64,000 nt of DNA from Amphibalanus amphitrite (Eukaryota; Arthropoda; Thecostraca; Balanomorpha; Balanidae): NCBI RefSeq assembly GCF_019059575.1, contig NW_024881617.1, positions 296,501 through 360,500 of the forward strand, read 5' to 3'. Positions 11,146 to 23,274 of this stretch are shown one piece after another. Numbering within the stretch: the first letter of the stretch is position 1; every line of letters starts with the position of its first letter. A model generated the notes under the pieces. The model saw only the letters and a list, made by a program, of their open reading frames with translations, was not told the origin of the DNA and ran no database searches. The position numbers were made by a program, and so were the translations under genes.

Positions 11146-11224
11146 CCTCGAAATTTCGCACGTGCAAGACTCACCCCCTCGCTCGCTCCGTTAGTCGCCC
11201 CAAAAGGCGTTATACTGGTTTTAA

Positions 11225-12237
11225 CCCTCGCCCTGGCAGGGGGGGGGGTCGATGCGACCCCCCCTAAGGTTTTTCGAAGAGCCAAATTTGGCACAGCCTA
11301 TGGGGCAACCTTTTTACATATGACCTGAAAAATTCAGGTCCGGGTGACCTTGGGTCAGGTCACCAGGTCAGAAAAACCGGTACAAGGTCATGGTCAAATT
11401 TCAATTTTCTTTTTGCACCTGTCCAACTCACAGTTTTTGACTGATTTCCTTCAAACTTTCAGGATGTGCTAAGTTCACCGAGTTGTATAACATATAGTTC
11501 GGGTTTTTTGAGTTCACTGACCTGAGGTCAGTTAGAGGTCATTACGTCGTAATGTTAAGCCTATGGGAAAATACTAAATTCGGAAAATACTGGTGATATC
11601 CGCTTCGTTCTATCACTTTTGTGCTTTGAAACCACAGTACATAACAGCAGGTCACTTGGTGCTTCTTTTTTTGGTGTACTTATCCATGGGTCAGGTCAAA
11701 TGAGGTCAACTGAGGTCAAATCACGTTTTTGCCAATAACTTGGCACATATTGACGCTAGAGCTTAAAAAATGGTGTCATTGTGTTCCTTGTGATCAGCCG
11801 AATCGAATGATATGCAATATGATGCAATTTGGTTAACTTGAACTTAATTAATTAATTAAAACTTAAAACTTAAAAATTAAGAAAAACTTTAAGTACACTT
11901 AAGCAAGCTAAAAAGTATATTATTCGACGCGCCTTGGCGTGCTGAGTTCACTGGTGCTTTTCTTTTTGCTCTATCTTAAATAGATCAAAAGTTATAAGCG
12001 AAAAACTTTTGACCTGTTTTTAGCGAAATTTTGACATTTATACCCCCCAAAACCCCCCTAAATATTGACCTAGAGCAACCAAATTTGCACAGGGGCGAGA
12101 ACTCCAGGGGGCCCACCTACCTACCAAATTTGGTGTTTCTAGGTGCCATAGGAGCCAATCGCGAGGGGGGGGGTCGCATCGACCCCCCCCCCCCCCTGCC
12201 AGGCCGTGTTATGAAAAATGCCCTGCCAGGGCGAGGG
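11225..12237. mobile_element. piggyBac-like TTAA element, copy 3 (MITE)
   Basis: 1013 bp between TTAA 11221-11224 and TTAA 12238-12241. Both ends read inward begin CCCTCGCCCTGGCAGGG. The left then runs straight into a G-run and GTCGATGCGAC palindrome. The right has an extra CATTTTTCATAACACGGCC before the same palindrome, like the duplicated end in copy 2. The interior has repeated AGGTCA and an AT-rich stretch around 11840-11890. Confidence 0.8.
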
Positions 12238-12241
12238 TTAA

Positions 12242-12499
12242 GTTGTAGCCCAGCTGTCTAGAAATGTCTACGCATATTTTTGTAGGGTTGTATGGCCCAA
12301 AAATAAACTGGCGTGCAGTAATCGATAAAGTGGTAGAACTTGACCGATTGCGAAATCTGTTATCCAGTAACTTTTCCAGTAACTATATCCCCGCGGCATG
12401 TTTCATGTCTGCCTTAATATGGTCTCTGCTTCGTGATTGCGGCCGCCGTGAGTTGAAGAGATAGTGATGACCCTATCCGCAGTTTATGCAGGTTACGGT
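12242..12499. other. Short unassigned stretch
   Basis: Unique-looking sequence between the third TTAA element and the GC-rich region. No gene seen. Confidence 0.4.
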
Positions 12500-13380
12500 G
12501 TCGTAACCGGAGTTACTATCCCTCATACCGTCGGCACAGCCTCTGGTTGGCGCGGCCTCACCGGCTTACTCACTGGGGAAGTGCGGACGGCAGAGTGTTG
12601 TGGGCCGCCGCGCTGGTCGCTGACCGTTCGTCGCTGACCACTGTCCGGTGGTGACCGCCGGTGGCCGCTGCCCCCGGCCCCGTTTCTCCACGTCTCTGTC
12701 TGACCGTCTGCTGTGGGGAGTGAGAGTGTCGTCAGTGAGCGCAGACGGCAGCGGCAGTCAGTTCCTCTGTCTGGCGGTGACCGCCGACGGCTGCCTCTCT
12801 CTCCGCTCGATCGGCGTGCCCCGCCCCGCGCCCCCGGCGGCGGCCGCCCCGCCCCCAGAGGCCGGCCGACCCGCCGCTCCCCGGCCAGTGTGCAGCGGTG
12901 GCTGCCGAGCGACGGCGGCGCTTCCGAGGAACCGGCAGACTCACCAGGGATTTCGTGACTGGCGTGAGCCGACCGGTAGTGGCGGCTGATTCGTGCTGGC
13001 GTGTGCATGGACTTCTGAGGTTCGTAGGGAGTGCCAGCCTTGGTGATATCTTCACTCGTGTGTGGATTTGGAAGTCTTCTGTGGTCGGCCAAGGTTTGTG
13101 GAGGCACTTTGAGGTGCTCTGAAGTCTGTCAAAGTTTCTCTCGATTAGCGAACGATTGACATTTAATGGACATTTGAAGATCTACAACCTTGGTAGGCCG
13201 CTCGCTAATAATCAGTGTTAGTCTACGTCATCCGCTATCGCCTTGGTCAGCTGGAATCGGTGTGGACTACTCTGATCTACCAAAGCAACTGTGGTCTGCC
13301 TGCCTGGGCCAAGTGCGACAGAAATTCAACTTGTGTCTTCCTGAAGCCTGTGTAGCCACTGGATACCATCGGTCGCCATG
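12500..13380 (+). promoter_or_regulatory. CpG-rich region with a possible first exon ending in a start codon
   Basis: From about 12500 to 13000 the sequence is very GC- and CpG-rich. The downstream part ends GGTCGCCATG immediately followed by GTAAGTGAAG at 13381. An ATG as the last codon of an exon with a near-consensus donor gives phase 0, the same as the other three first-exon candidates. This would be a mostly noncoding leader carrying only the initiator Met. The 5' edge is not visible and 12500 is only the start of the GC-rich part. Open frames on both strands here look like by-products of base composition. Confidence 0.35.
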
Positions 13381-16300
13381 GTAAGTGAAGTTCATTGGGT
13401 ACAGGGCCCCACCCTTCGTCGTGACATGTCAATAAAGGCGGGTGAGACGAATGACACGGTGGCACGCGGTACTCGCACCTGTGCAACGGACTGGGCGAGG
13501 CAAGAACTGGGCGGGGCGTGGTAGATTCGCTACCACTCACACTTGTGTTCGTCACGACGCACCAACGGAGCTGGGGATCCGCTAGCTCGGCATAAGTGTC
13601 CCAAAGCATCCAACGCCAGCCTTCTAAAGGACGCCGGAGCACACCGGGGTCCAGGAACCATCGTTCAGGAACCATCGCTCAGGAACCACGGTTCAGAAAC
13701 CAGTGTCCGAGAACCAGCTCTGATGCATATGTAGTCTCGGACAGCCTGGGGCAGACACTACCGGCCACAGACGGCATGGTAATTGACGTATCAAACATTC
13801 AAATGTGATGCCAGTCTGTTTAAACGCGGGCGTGGGTCCTAGGGTTTTGAGCTAGGTTCTGTCACGCGGTTTGACGAACGGTTGTCGTGTGACCTCGATT
13901 GGTGGCGTGACGGTTTTCCAAATTATGATGCAGCGACGGGTGTTGACGGGGCTGTGTGTCGATTGATGACAAGTTGTTGATTGTCCGTCTGGTCACGTCG
14001 AGGTAACCAACTAGCTGTTATCGCTAGAGAGCTGTGAGAAAGACGTGACATTTGGGACGCTACTCGAGCTTGTGTGCTTGTCGAAACTAGTCCATTCAAT
14101 GGCAACGGACATTGCCGGCGCTAATAACATGACCGTCACTGTCAACATCAGTCTGACGGTCTGTCTGAAGGGGATCGATTCCCAGCCATGCCGCCTCCCG
14201 TGCTCCTCTCCATTCTGCGCAGTATTCTCAGCCTGGATTTCCCATGCTCGGATGGTGTGGGGCCGCGCCTGCCTCGCCTGTCTGACGGAGGGCCTGCTCT
14301 GATCGCATTACTGCCCGGTGTGTTCGTGTACCGGCCGGGGCCCGGGTTTCAGGCGGTATTCCAAGTACGGAAACAGAGCCTCTATCCGTCCGCGCAAGAC
14401 CGGATGTGAAGCGATGGTCGGTCGGTGCGGGGGCGATCCGCCGGCTGTAATCCCTCCTACACGCGGCGGGAATGAGAGACAGCCGCGTCACGCTGACCTA
14501 AGGCCAGCGACTGGTGATTGAGAAGGGCCGCAATGCGCGACCGGCGCACTGTCGAGCATTTTTGTCATCCGTGCGGCGTGGTCCCGCCTTTCGCGACACG
14601 GCTGGATTGCGACACCCCGCCTCCGTGCTAGCGCTGCAGCTGAGGCCGTCAGTGGTACCGGTTTACCTGTCTATATCGACTCCGGTACGTGTTTGCGTGC
14701 GCGTGTGTGCGGCGTGTAGTAAACTTTCGCGGCTTGTCACTCGCCCGCCGCCGGCTGTCAGCCAGCTTCGACGTCGAGTGGTGGCGAACTCGGCGCGCTG
14801 CGGCATTTCGACAGCGCCCCGGGGCGTGGCGCAAGCGATTCCACTCGCGGCCAAATCACGGCGCGGCCCGAGCAGAGGCTGTTGATTTGGACGGCGAGCT
14901 GCGGCGGGGCGGATCTTTTCCTGGCGCACGTGTGCAGTCCTGCAGCCAGCAGAGGTTCTCACGACCTCTGCAGCCGACAGAGCTGCAACGACGATGTCAG
15001 GGACGACGACAGCGTTACCAGGGACAGGGGCGGTTCAGTTCAACACACAGGTGTTGACGTCGGTCGACTAGATGGGCGACCCCGCGGATGCCGGGTTTCC
15101 TGACATTGTTCGCGGAACGCCCGGTGATAGAAACCGCGACCTCGCCGCGCACAATGTCGACAGGAATGTTGCAGGGTCGCGCAAGATGTTCGACAGATGA
15201 TGTCATAAAGCTGCCGCTGTGGTGGTCGCTGCCAGCACGCACTGCAGAAGACACCTGCGCAGCTTGTGGTGTACTAGACTCGAGAGCCTAATGCGTGCGT
15301 GCCGCTGCGGCTGATGGGGAAAGGTCGACCTCGGTTTACCGGTAACCGTTTTCCTCACGCTCCTGTAGCGTGGGTGGCCTTTTGCGTCGGACTTTTAGCA
15401 GACTTGTGCTCTTTTGCGCACATTGTTTGTGCTTCTTGGAAAGCAAGCATATGTGGGTCGCTTACAGATCCTCTTGGCTGGGGCATACCGTGACTTCAGG
15501 GAGCCGGCGAAATTCAAGTAATTGTAGCGTTGCAGTTTGCTGACATGGTTAGTGGTCACTACGTTTTTTTTCATTGCATAGGTTATAACTTCCATGCTTT
15601 CGTCACAACTGACTCCGTCGTATTCACGGCTCCATTGCTCAGCAACCATGACGCCACTGCCGGCGTTTCCACAAGCAGCGGCACCCACAGCTTTTGAAGC
15701 CATGGAAGCCCCAGCCTCTCCACGACGCCCATGGGCAGCGATCGAACGATGCCGGCCTCGTGTCCAATGTTAGACGGCTCCGCGCCAGGGATGCTGAGCC
15801 GGAGGCACCGCGTCGGGCCCGTTACGTCATGAGATCCCGTCTGCCCTGACCCTGCGCCACCCGTACGTGACCGGTGTTCGAAGAAGCCTCCTCTACCCCG
15901 GCTCCAGTCGGCCGGTGCCAAGGAAGGTCGCGTGGCAGGGACAAACCGGCAGCGTATGGGAAAAATGGAAAGATAGCGAGCGCAGGTGTTTGGAATGCTG
16001 GTTTCGTGTGAGTTTGCTCCGATTCTCGCATGCATTGTTGATTCTCAGCGTTTCGAGTGAAATGGTTCATTCGTTTTGCATTCCTGTGGGGATGTATAAC
16101 GCAATTACGGAGCTGAACTGTCAAGGGACGGTAAAAGGGCTGTAAAAGCAAATCCTGTTCGATAATCTGTCAAGACGACTGTCTCATTAATCACTGCTTG
16201 TGTATTTCTTAACCGCCGGCATTCAGTTAGAGTAGACGGTCCGTCGCCTGATCTTCTCCGATGATGCTCACCTCTATTGGCTGCTCATTGTTGACGAACT

Positions 16301-18474
16301 TTATCTCCATGCGTCGGTTCCCCAGCAGTCAATCGTAGAGCGGTGCCGTTTCCTTATAGTGCTGGTCGACTGACCCAGGTAGCGCTGTATTTAGCTGTGG
16401 AGCTGGCTGGTGTCGTGTATGTGGGCTCCCTGCCGGCGTCGATCGGCAGCCCGGTGGACGGGAGCCGGTCACGAAACGTCGGCCCCTCAGTCACGATGTG
16501 TGATGGAGTGTTTCAGACCAGACCAGGCTAGACGGGGATGGTCTGGGACTGTGCTGACTGAGCTGGATTGGTCTGGGTTGGGACGGAGATGGTTCAGGAC
16601 TGTCATGGTGTGATGTGCATTCAAGTGTCATCGGTAGATTTTCAGGACGGAATAGACTGTATAGGCTCAGCGATTACAGAGCTTGAAACTGGCGGGCTGG
16701 ACTGGAGGACAGGGTTGGTGGAGTGCCTGCATGTGGACTCTGTTGTAACAGGTGGCAGCCTGACTGGGAGACCTGCTTCAAGTGCGGCTTTTTGTTATCT
16801 CGCCCAAAATATCACATCCGGAGCGGCCATTTTATTCCCTATCCCTCTCGGCCACATGGATTCGTACGTTCTGCATTGACCTTCGTTGAGGTTTGTTTGA
16901 AAATGATTTAAATTGTCTCCAACCATATTTTTTCCTTTGACTTTCCTTCCTTTCTGCTTTTGCTTGTTTTCCTCATTTATCTTATTCAGACTCTGTTTCC
17001 CGCTTTTCTTAGGACATCTGTACGTTGCTAACGAATGCATTTCACTCATTTAGGTACAGTGGAAAGGAAAATGGCAAAATATTTTTTTTCCAAGGAATGC
17101 GCAAGTGGCGCCACATTAGAGATGCATTAAAGAACCGGTCATTACGCTGCCATTTTCCTGGTTTGTGAAGTTCTCATGCGCTGCTTTCCGGTATTGTGCA
17201 TTGATTGTCGAACAGCATGCAATGTTCCGGCGGAAATGCTACTCCTCAAAATAGAAGACTTGTTCGTTTAATGATCAGACGTCCCTGTCTTGCAGTGTTA
17301 TCCTGAGACAGCCGTGTATCCTGGAACCAGCCTGGAAAATCAGTTCCATATCGCCTACTCATCCATAAGCATCGTAACTTTGATAGACGTATCCCTCTTT
17401 CCGCTCGATTTCCTGTATTTGCTGTTGATTGGGTGTTCCTGTGCTGCTCTTATTGTTGCCTTCCTGTGCCACAGAGTGGCTGTTACCCAGCACGGATAGA
17501 TGTACGGGGGGGGGGGGGGAAGGGTGAGCTAATGAATGGAGCGCACTGCGCTCCATTCATTAGTTATGGATGGGCTTTGTCAAAACATTTTCCTGTCCTG
17601 ACACTCCCGTTTATGATAAGGATAGTACCTACGTGCCGATTAGTAGAGCGTAGCACGACTCTCCATGGTCTCCCAAATCTTCTGCCAAGGATTTTAAACG
17701 ACCCATTTACGTCTTGAGATCATATCACCCAGATTATGCTGATAGACCCACAACCTTATGGTGCTGTGTGTCCCACCGCAAAAGCCGTCCACTTTCCACT
17801 CAATTATAGCACGTCAGCGTCGTATCGCTTTGTGACGCTGCATATTTACTCTGCGTCTAATTCGCTGACGATCTCCAGAAGCTATTATCCGAGGGTAATG
17901 GCGCCGTCAGAAGCTCCGACCGCCCCGGGACGGTAATCCACCTGAACTGCACGTCATGGGGCCCAAAGAGCGCGCCATGTGGCAGAGGAACTCGATCGGG
18001 CGATATCTAGGAAGAGTGGGTAAGAGGGAATGCTGCGCGATGCTTGGTATGCCGGGGACCAAGGCCAGTGGTGTCAGCACAGGATCTACATAAGAAGGCT
18101 ATGACAAGTGCAGGTGTACCAAAATAGTGCGGACAGGGACTGTGGATAAGGGCCGAGTGTGGTGTTTTCATTCTTAAATATCGTGCATTCTTAGCCTCGG
18201 GAGGATTGAACATGACGTTATAAATATGAAACTGACAGTGTGGGCCATTCATGCTGCTCAAAACTTTTGGTGTTTAAACGGACACCTCTATCAATCACGA
18301 TTTTCTTGTTACTCCTGTCCACCGATTTGATTCATGGACCAGCACCTGCACCGAGATACTGCGTGCCTGTTCCCAGCTGAAGAGAGAAGGGAGGAGGGGT
18401 GCGCTGACGCCCCTGCTGCCGCTCGTCACCGGATGGCGGGCTTCACCTCTCGCAAATGACGCCGTCGCTGACAA
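13381..18474 (+). other. Presumed intron or intergenic sequence
   Basis: Alternating GC-rich (14200-15250) and AT-richer parts, with many short overlapping frames on both strands but no recognised domain. The GC-rich patch may contain another regulatory island. The perfect palindrome at 17529-17563 is listed separately. Confidence 0.4.
17529..17563. repeat. Perfect 35-nt palindrome
   Basis: Arms CTAATGAATGGAGCGCA and its exact reverse complement, separated by one C. A run of 14 G (17506-17519) lies just ahead. Confidence 0.92.
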
Positions 18475-18729
18475 ATGATCGGCGGCGGCCGCGGAACAGA
18501 CTGGGGTGCTAGTTCGCGCGTCGGCCGCCAGGCGGCGGGTCGCGCGGTGGCGGCGCTCGGATCGATGTTAGCTGGAGGCGAGGGTGAGCAGTGCCGAGTC
18601 GGCTGCGGCGTGAGAGTGACCCGCCCGGTGCCCGCGCCGTGCTCGCCGTGCTCGCCGTGCTCGGCCTTGCCCCGTGCTGCCCCTGTGAGCCACTGTGTGA
18701 TTAAAGTGGCCGGTTCTAGACCCAGAACC

Positions 18730-19020
18730 ATGACTGAAGAGGCGCGTACCACCCCGGGCACCAAGCCGACCACGTTTACGTCGTTTCGTAATGTCGAGGA
18801 CAGTGACCGTCGGGCGCGACGATACGAGCTCGAGGAGCGTCGTCGGCAGGCGGGCCTGCCTCGGTACGGCGGCTCGAGTTTCTCGACGGCCGACCGGCCG
18901 GCCGGCGGCGGGCCGACGTACCGTCTGGCTAGTCTGGACCGACTGGCACACCGGCACAAACTGTACGCCTCCGACGCCACCGACCTGAACGGCAGCACCA
19001 ATGGGGACGCCGAACATGCA
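18730..19020 (+). CDS. Candidate first coding exon, basic low-complexity N-terminus
   Basis: ATG at 18730 (context GAACCATGA, A at -3) opens 97 codons up to a strong GTAAGT donor at 19021, phase 0. The peptide begins MTEEARTTPGTKPTTFTSFR, has a highly charged segment (DRRARRYELEERRRQAG), then a Gly/Ser-rich part, and ends NGDAEHA. The reading frame stays open upstream to an ATG at 18475, which has a poorer context, so a longer N-terminus is possible. The region from about 18350 to 19020 is CpG-rich. The family is not recognised. Strand and phase match the septin exon at 53860, and the likeliest reading is a distal alternative first exon of that gene. An independent gene is not excluded. Confidence 0.58.
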
Positions 19021-22000
19021 GTAAGTGGAAGCCAGTGGGCGGGTCTTGTTATGATTTTAGTATGTCCATTGGTGCCGGATTTTGTCACATGGCGGCTAAT
19101 TTTGCTCGCTTTTGGAGGCGGCGATGGGCGTTAATCGCTTTAGAGTTACGAATACGAATCTTGACTAGACCAGCGAATGAGGAAACAAACCGACATGACC
19201 GGCGTTGTAGCAACAAAACAGGCTACAACAGGAAGGGATCAGGATAACCGGCTACGGCCACATTCTCCCCGAAGTTAGCTCATGACGGAAGTAACACGTT
19301 CCGGGGATAAACCCTTCTCACCGCCGGCTCACACGTGAGGCGTGAGAATCTCTGCCGCTCTGCAGGGTCTCACCACCGCCCATTTCCGCGCTGTGTTTAA
19401 CGTGCGCCTGTGAACCTTCGGTCGCTGGCTTGTTGACCGCCCAGGCCCAGTTATCACACCCGGTACCGGTGTTTTCCTTTCCTCGTGTAGCGGCGAATGG
19501 CGGCGGGTGGGCGCAGGAGCTTCGGTCGGTACCTTCCCTCCAGCTTCGGTAGGAGCCCGCGGCCGGGCCGGCCTCGTGAGGTAGCGGCTCATCGGACCCG
19601 TTCCGTGCCGTCCCGTCCCTTACCGTGCCGTCCCGGACGGGTGTAGCGTGACGATGGTTTTGGCGATTGTTCCACACCGCGTGCTGTTTCGCCTCATCGG
19701 ATCGAGTGGGGTTGGAACTGGACGGAGTTATGATGAGTCGACACGACTCAGCTCGACTCGAGTCGTGTCTACCTGAGTCGTCCCGATGGGAATCGAATCG
19801 AGCCGTCTTTAGTTAGGCAAAACGTCGTCGATCGGACTCATCGCCAAACCGGCGAAGCGTGGTCGCATGTCCGATACCGCTCCCCATGGCCGTATATGGA
19901 GCCAGCGGGCCGTGAAATTCGGGGGCCGCCGGCCGGCGCTGCTGGCGATACTGTTGATACTGAGGGAGGCCGCCGGGCACCGCGCGTGCGTGTGTGTTCG
20001 GTCTCCTGACTGTGGAGCACAGAGGGTGATGAAGCTCCCCTCTGTTACGACGGGGCGCGCGGAGGGGCTTCTCCCCCGCGGGAGCGGGGCGCGACTGATC
20101 GATGCCAAAGGGACGGGGAGGTCTCTGATGCCAGGAGCACGAACCGTAACCGTGGCCGCTCTCTGATAACGCTGTTGTCATCTGCTCGGCCGTGGGTCAT
20201 TCTCACCGGTATCGGCCCGGAGAGGTAGCCAAACATCAAACTTATCGGTTGTGTTTCTTTGTAAACTTATCAGTCGCTGTCCTATGTCGATTAATAGCGA
20301 CATCGTGTCGCCACTAGTGCCACTTTCGTAATCTTCTACCTTCCGCCTCATCCATTATCTGCTATGTTTGACTTTTGTGTGACACTCCCGACTTTCTGGT
20401 ACCCTGGCACGTGCCAAAGGCGCCACAAACAGGAGAAATAGCAGCGGAGGCGGAACGGAGTTGGGACGGCGGCAGACGGCGGCGAGGGTCCCCTCCGTCT
20501 CGGTGGCTATTTCTGCTCGCCTTGCGTCGTTGAGCGGCACGGCGGCGACTTCTGGCGTGTGCCTGTGAATACGGCGCTGTCTGTCCGCGCTTCCTCCGCT
20601 CCCCTCTCCCTTCGTGGGTTCGCTTCCCCGGTCACCCTCCGTCCCAGCGGTGCTGTCATGTCACATCTGCAGAGGGTTGGCTGTTCCACGGATATAAAAA
20701 CGGGTTGACAAAAAATATAGGTATGGATTAAAAAAAACTTCAAAATGTTAGCTGACACGGATGAAATGCGTGGTTGAGGAGATCTCAGTCGATGCGTGAT
20801 GTGGGTTTACCCTGCATGAACGTTCATGTGCCCGAGCGGAGATAGTTTATGTCACAGGTAACCTTGATGAAGCGGCCGCACCCAGGCGCCGCGGGGCGTG
20901 GGTGCGAAATTAGCGGCCGTATCTGCTAGCCGGCACCCCGCGCCCGGCGGGACGAGCGGCGCTGAACAATTTATGTGACTAGCCGGCTGTAAAGTGACGC
21001 CAGCCCGGTCGCGCAACGACGCGCCTCTGCTAGATCGCTTCCTCTATACCTGAGTTACCACTGTTACACCGCTTCCTGTTCCCGAGTGACAGCGCCTCGC
21101 CTCGCGGGTCGCGCCGCGGCGTTACGGTGTCGTGCTTTTAAATTCATTTGCACGCAAACGTCGCATCGATAAAGACGAGCGCTGCTCCCGGGAGCCAATG
21201 TTTGGACAATTGGGGTGAGTTAGGCGCCAGGATGCCGCGTCCATCGTCGTTATTCTGAGTTACTCGGCCGGAGCGCGCGCCGACTCGAGCGGGTCTGTTT
21301 GGACGAGCTGGATTCGTACGGTCGCCTGAGGTCAATCTGCGTCAGTTTACTGCGGCGGTGACGTATTTTTATGTCAGTTGTGCAACTGTGTGTCGGTCGA
21401 TGCCGGTCCAGTTCCGTTGAGACTGGTCTGGTTTCCTCTGTCGGTCTGACCGGGATTTCTGTCGGGAGGCTGAGAGACAGCAGACACGTTGTACGCCGAG
21501 CGACCTCGACTCGGTCGAGTCATCTGTTTAGCTGAGCTGTCGGGCCGTTGGGCCTGGCCGTCGCTCCCTGGGCCCGATGTTTAGACCATTCGTCTGAATG
21601 AGAGGTCCCCATGGCGTCATTACGCCCCGGCGCGAGTCGAACGGGATAAAGTCCGGCGTTTGGCACCGACTTCGGTCTTCATGACCCCTCGCTAACCCCG
21701 AGCTGGGTCAGTGACCCTAGGGACCCACGGTACACGGAATAGTCATATGCTGACTGGTGGGCCTATTTGGGTAGGAGCTGTATTTCTAAATGTTGGCATT
21801 GTTGATTTTGGTAGTTATTTATCACTTGCTGGGTTCTATCCCTCCCAATCAGTACACCTAAAACAAGGACGTATCTATAGAAAAGTTTTGATTGGCTCAA
21901 GACAAAATCGTTCTGTACGCTGGATGTTTGGCTTTGGTTACTTAGATGCTTCAGTCACTTTTGTTTATCAAACTAGCTTGTCCGTTGAGTACCTACATAC

Positions 22001-23079
22001 GATTTGGTGGAGTGACCTTTGCTATCTGCTATTCGTTAGATCCGTCGTGTCTTCACCGGATTACAGTCAAGTGAATGCTCGAGATATCTTAGATATCGGA
22101 CATCCTCCGGGATAACCTAGCGGCTCGAGATTCTCATAGTTTTGCTGAGTAGTAGGCGTGTCTCCCAACAAATCCCACCAATGGCTTAAATTTGTTCATT
22201 CCGAACACTCACCACTGGATGCATCCAGCGTGACATGTCACAACATCCAGCACACCACATCACGTGCTAGACGTGATGCCAGACCAATGTGACACCCGTG
22301 ACGATTGCTGCCTCGTCGTGTAATCGTGACTTCACTTTTGTGACGTCCTGCATTGGGAGGCTTGGTGATCTTTATGATACCGATAGACAATGGAACACTG
22401 AGCTACTGTGTACAATGATATCTACGTTCCTTGGGAATCGGGATGTTTATGCCGTATTGGTTTGGTTAAAATCTGGTTTCTATCCTCTAGGTTATTACGC
22501 TTAGAGGCAATAAAATTGGGTCCTCTTATTTTTTTTTCGGTGTCGTTCGTGCTGCTGATTTTAAGCGTAATAACGCACTTCATTTAGATGTTACCTTGAT
22601 TATTACAGCTCGGCCTGAATTCATCAAACCACTCTTCTACATCCTAAAACAGCGCCGTCCATTTATAATTGTTCATTCTAAAGTCGGCCTCATGCGCGGA
22701 GGTTTTGTGCCCGCCGCGCTCCACCCTTGCGCTGCTGAAGCCCGCTCACGCGCGCGGCGCCGAGCGGGCGGGTGCTGGCCGTGTCGATTCTGTAGCACGT
22801 GCTCCGGTGGGCGCCCGACGCCCCCCCCCCTCCCCAGTTCGGCCTCACAGACACGCACGCCTCGGCCGCTCAATGTTCAGGTGTCACGCCTGAGCGACGC
22901 AGCCTGTATAGCACCGCACCGCGCCGCCAATAGATGGCAATGTAAGGGCAGGGTGTCTTGCGCGTTGCATTGTGGTCTCTGCTCCCTTCTTAGCTCTCCA
23001 CGTCCGCCGTCCAGTGATCCTATAGGCGCGTGCAGCTGTGCGTCACTGACCGTCCCAAACTGCTTCCAACCGGCCTAGC
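19021..23079 (+). other. Presumed first intron of the distal septin transcript
   Basis: Starts with the GTAAGT donor. Contains GC-rich patches (19450-20180, 20870-21120) and a 10-bp hairpin GACACGACTC/GAGTCGTGTC near 19739-19768. Open frames at 21711-22115 and 22596-23078 show no recognised domain. Confidence 0.4.
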
Positions 23080-23272
23080 CCCAGCCGACCTCCGCCACCA
23101 GCCGCTCCCCCCTCATGCTGCTTTTGACTGCCCCCAGCTGGCCTCTGACCGTCCCAGCCGCCCCCGTCGCCAACCGCTAGTCGCCCCCACCCCAGACCGC
23201 TTCTGACTACCCCTAGCCGCTACTGGCCGCCCCAGGCGCCCCTGCCCCCAGCCGCTAGTTGCCCCTACCCTC
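23080..23272 (+). repeat. C-rich minisatellite, CCGCTACTGACCGCCCCAG type
   Basis: Degenerate units such as CCGCTTCTGACTACCCC and CCGCTACTGGCCGCCCCAG. A matching fragment lies at 24683-24712 on the far side of the 686-bp duplication, as if the duplicated block sits inside this repeat. Confidence 0.7.
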
Positions 23273-23274
23273 CC

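Larger units (their letters stand above)
9757..11220 (+). repeat. Larger direct duplication containing arrays B and C
   Basis: CGGAAATTTCTGAGTATGAG followed by GGCC repeats starts at 9757 and again at 10448 (offset 691). Both copies continue through TTTTGTAGGGTAGC, CGATGCATGTGGGTGACC and the 128-bp arrays to CTCGCTCGCTCCGTTAGTCG. A partial third copy of the distal part lies at 8450-8553. Confidence 0.85.

Noticed and set aside
8182-11194. Several overlapping plus-strand frames with repeated CTSQLGPILHVRTCR
   Set aside because: They are translations of the 128-bp tandem repeat in several frames, with no independent coding signal.
12523-13107. 194-codon minus-strand Arg/Ser-rich frame
   Set aside because: Composition-driven in a CpG island, with no domain or splice support.
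18426-19088. 220-codon minus-strand frame opposite the exon at 18730
   Set aside because: Shadow of the GC-rich coding exon; the plus frame ends exactly at a consensus donor.
21711-22115. 134-codon plus-strand frame in AT-richer DNA
   Set aside because: No conserved motif recognised on inspection; a homing-endonuclease reading was considered, but no LAGLIDADG motif is present.
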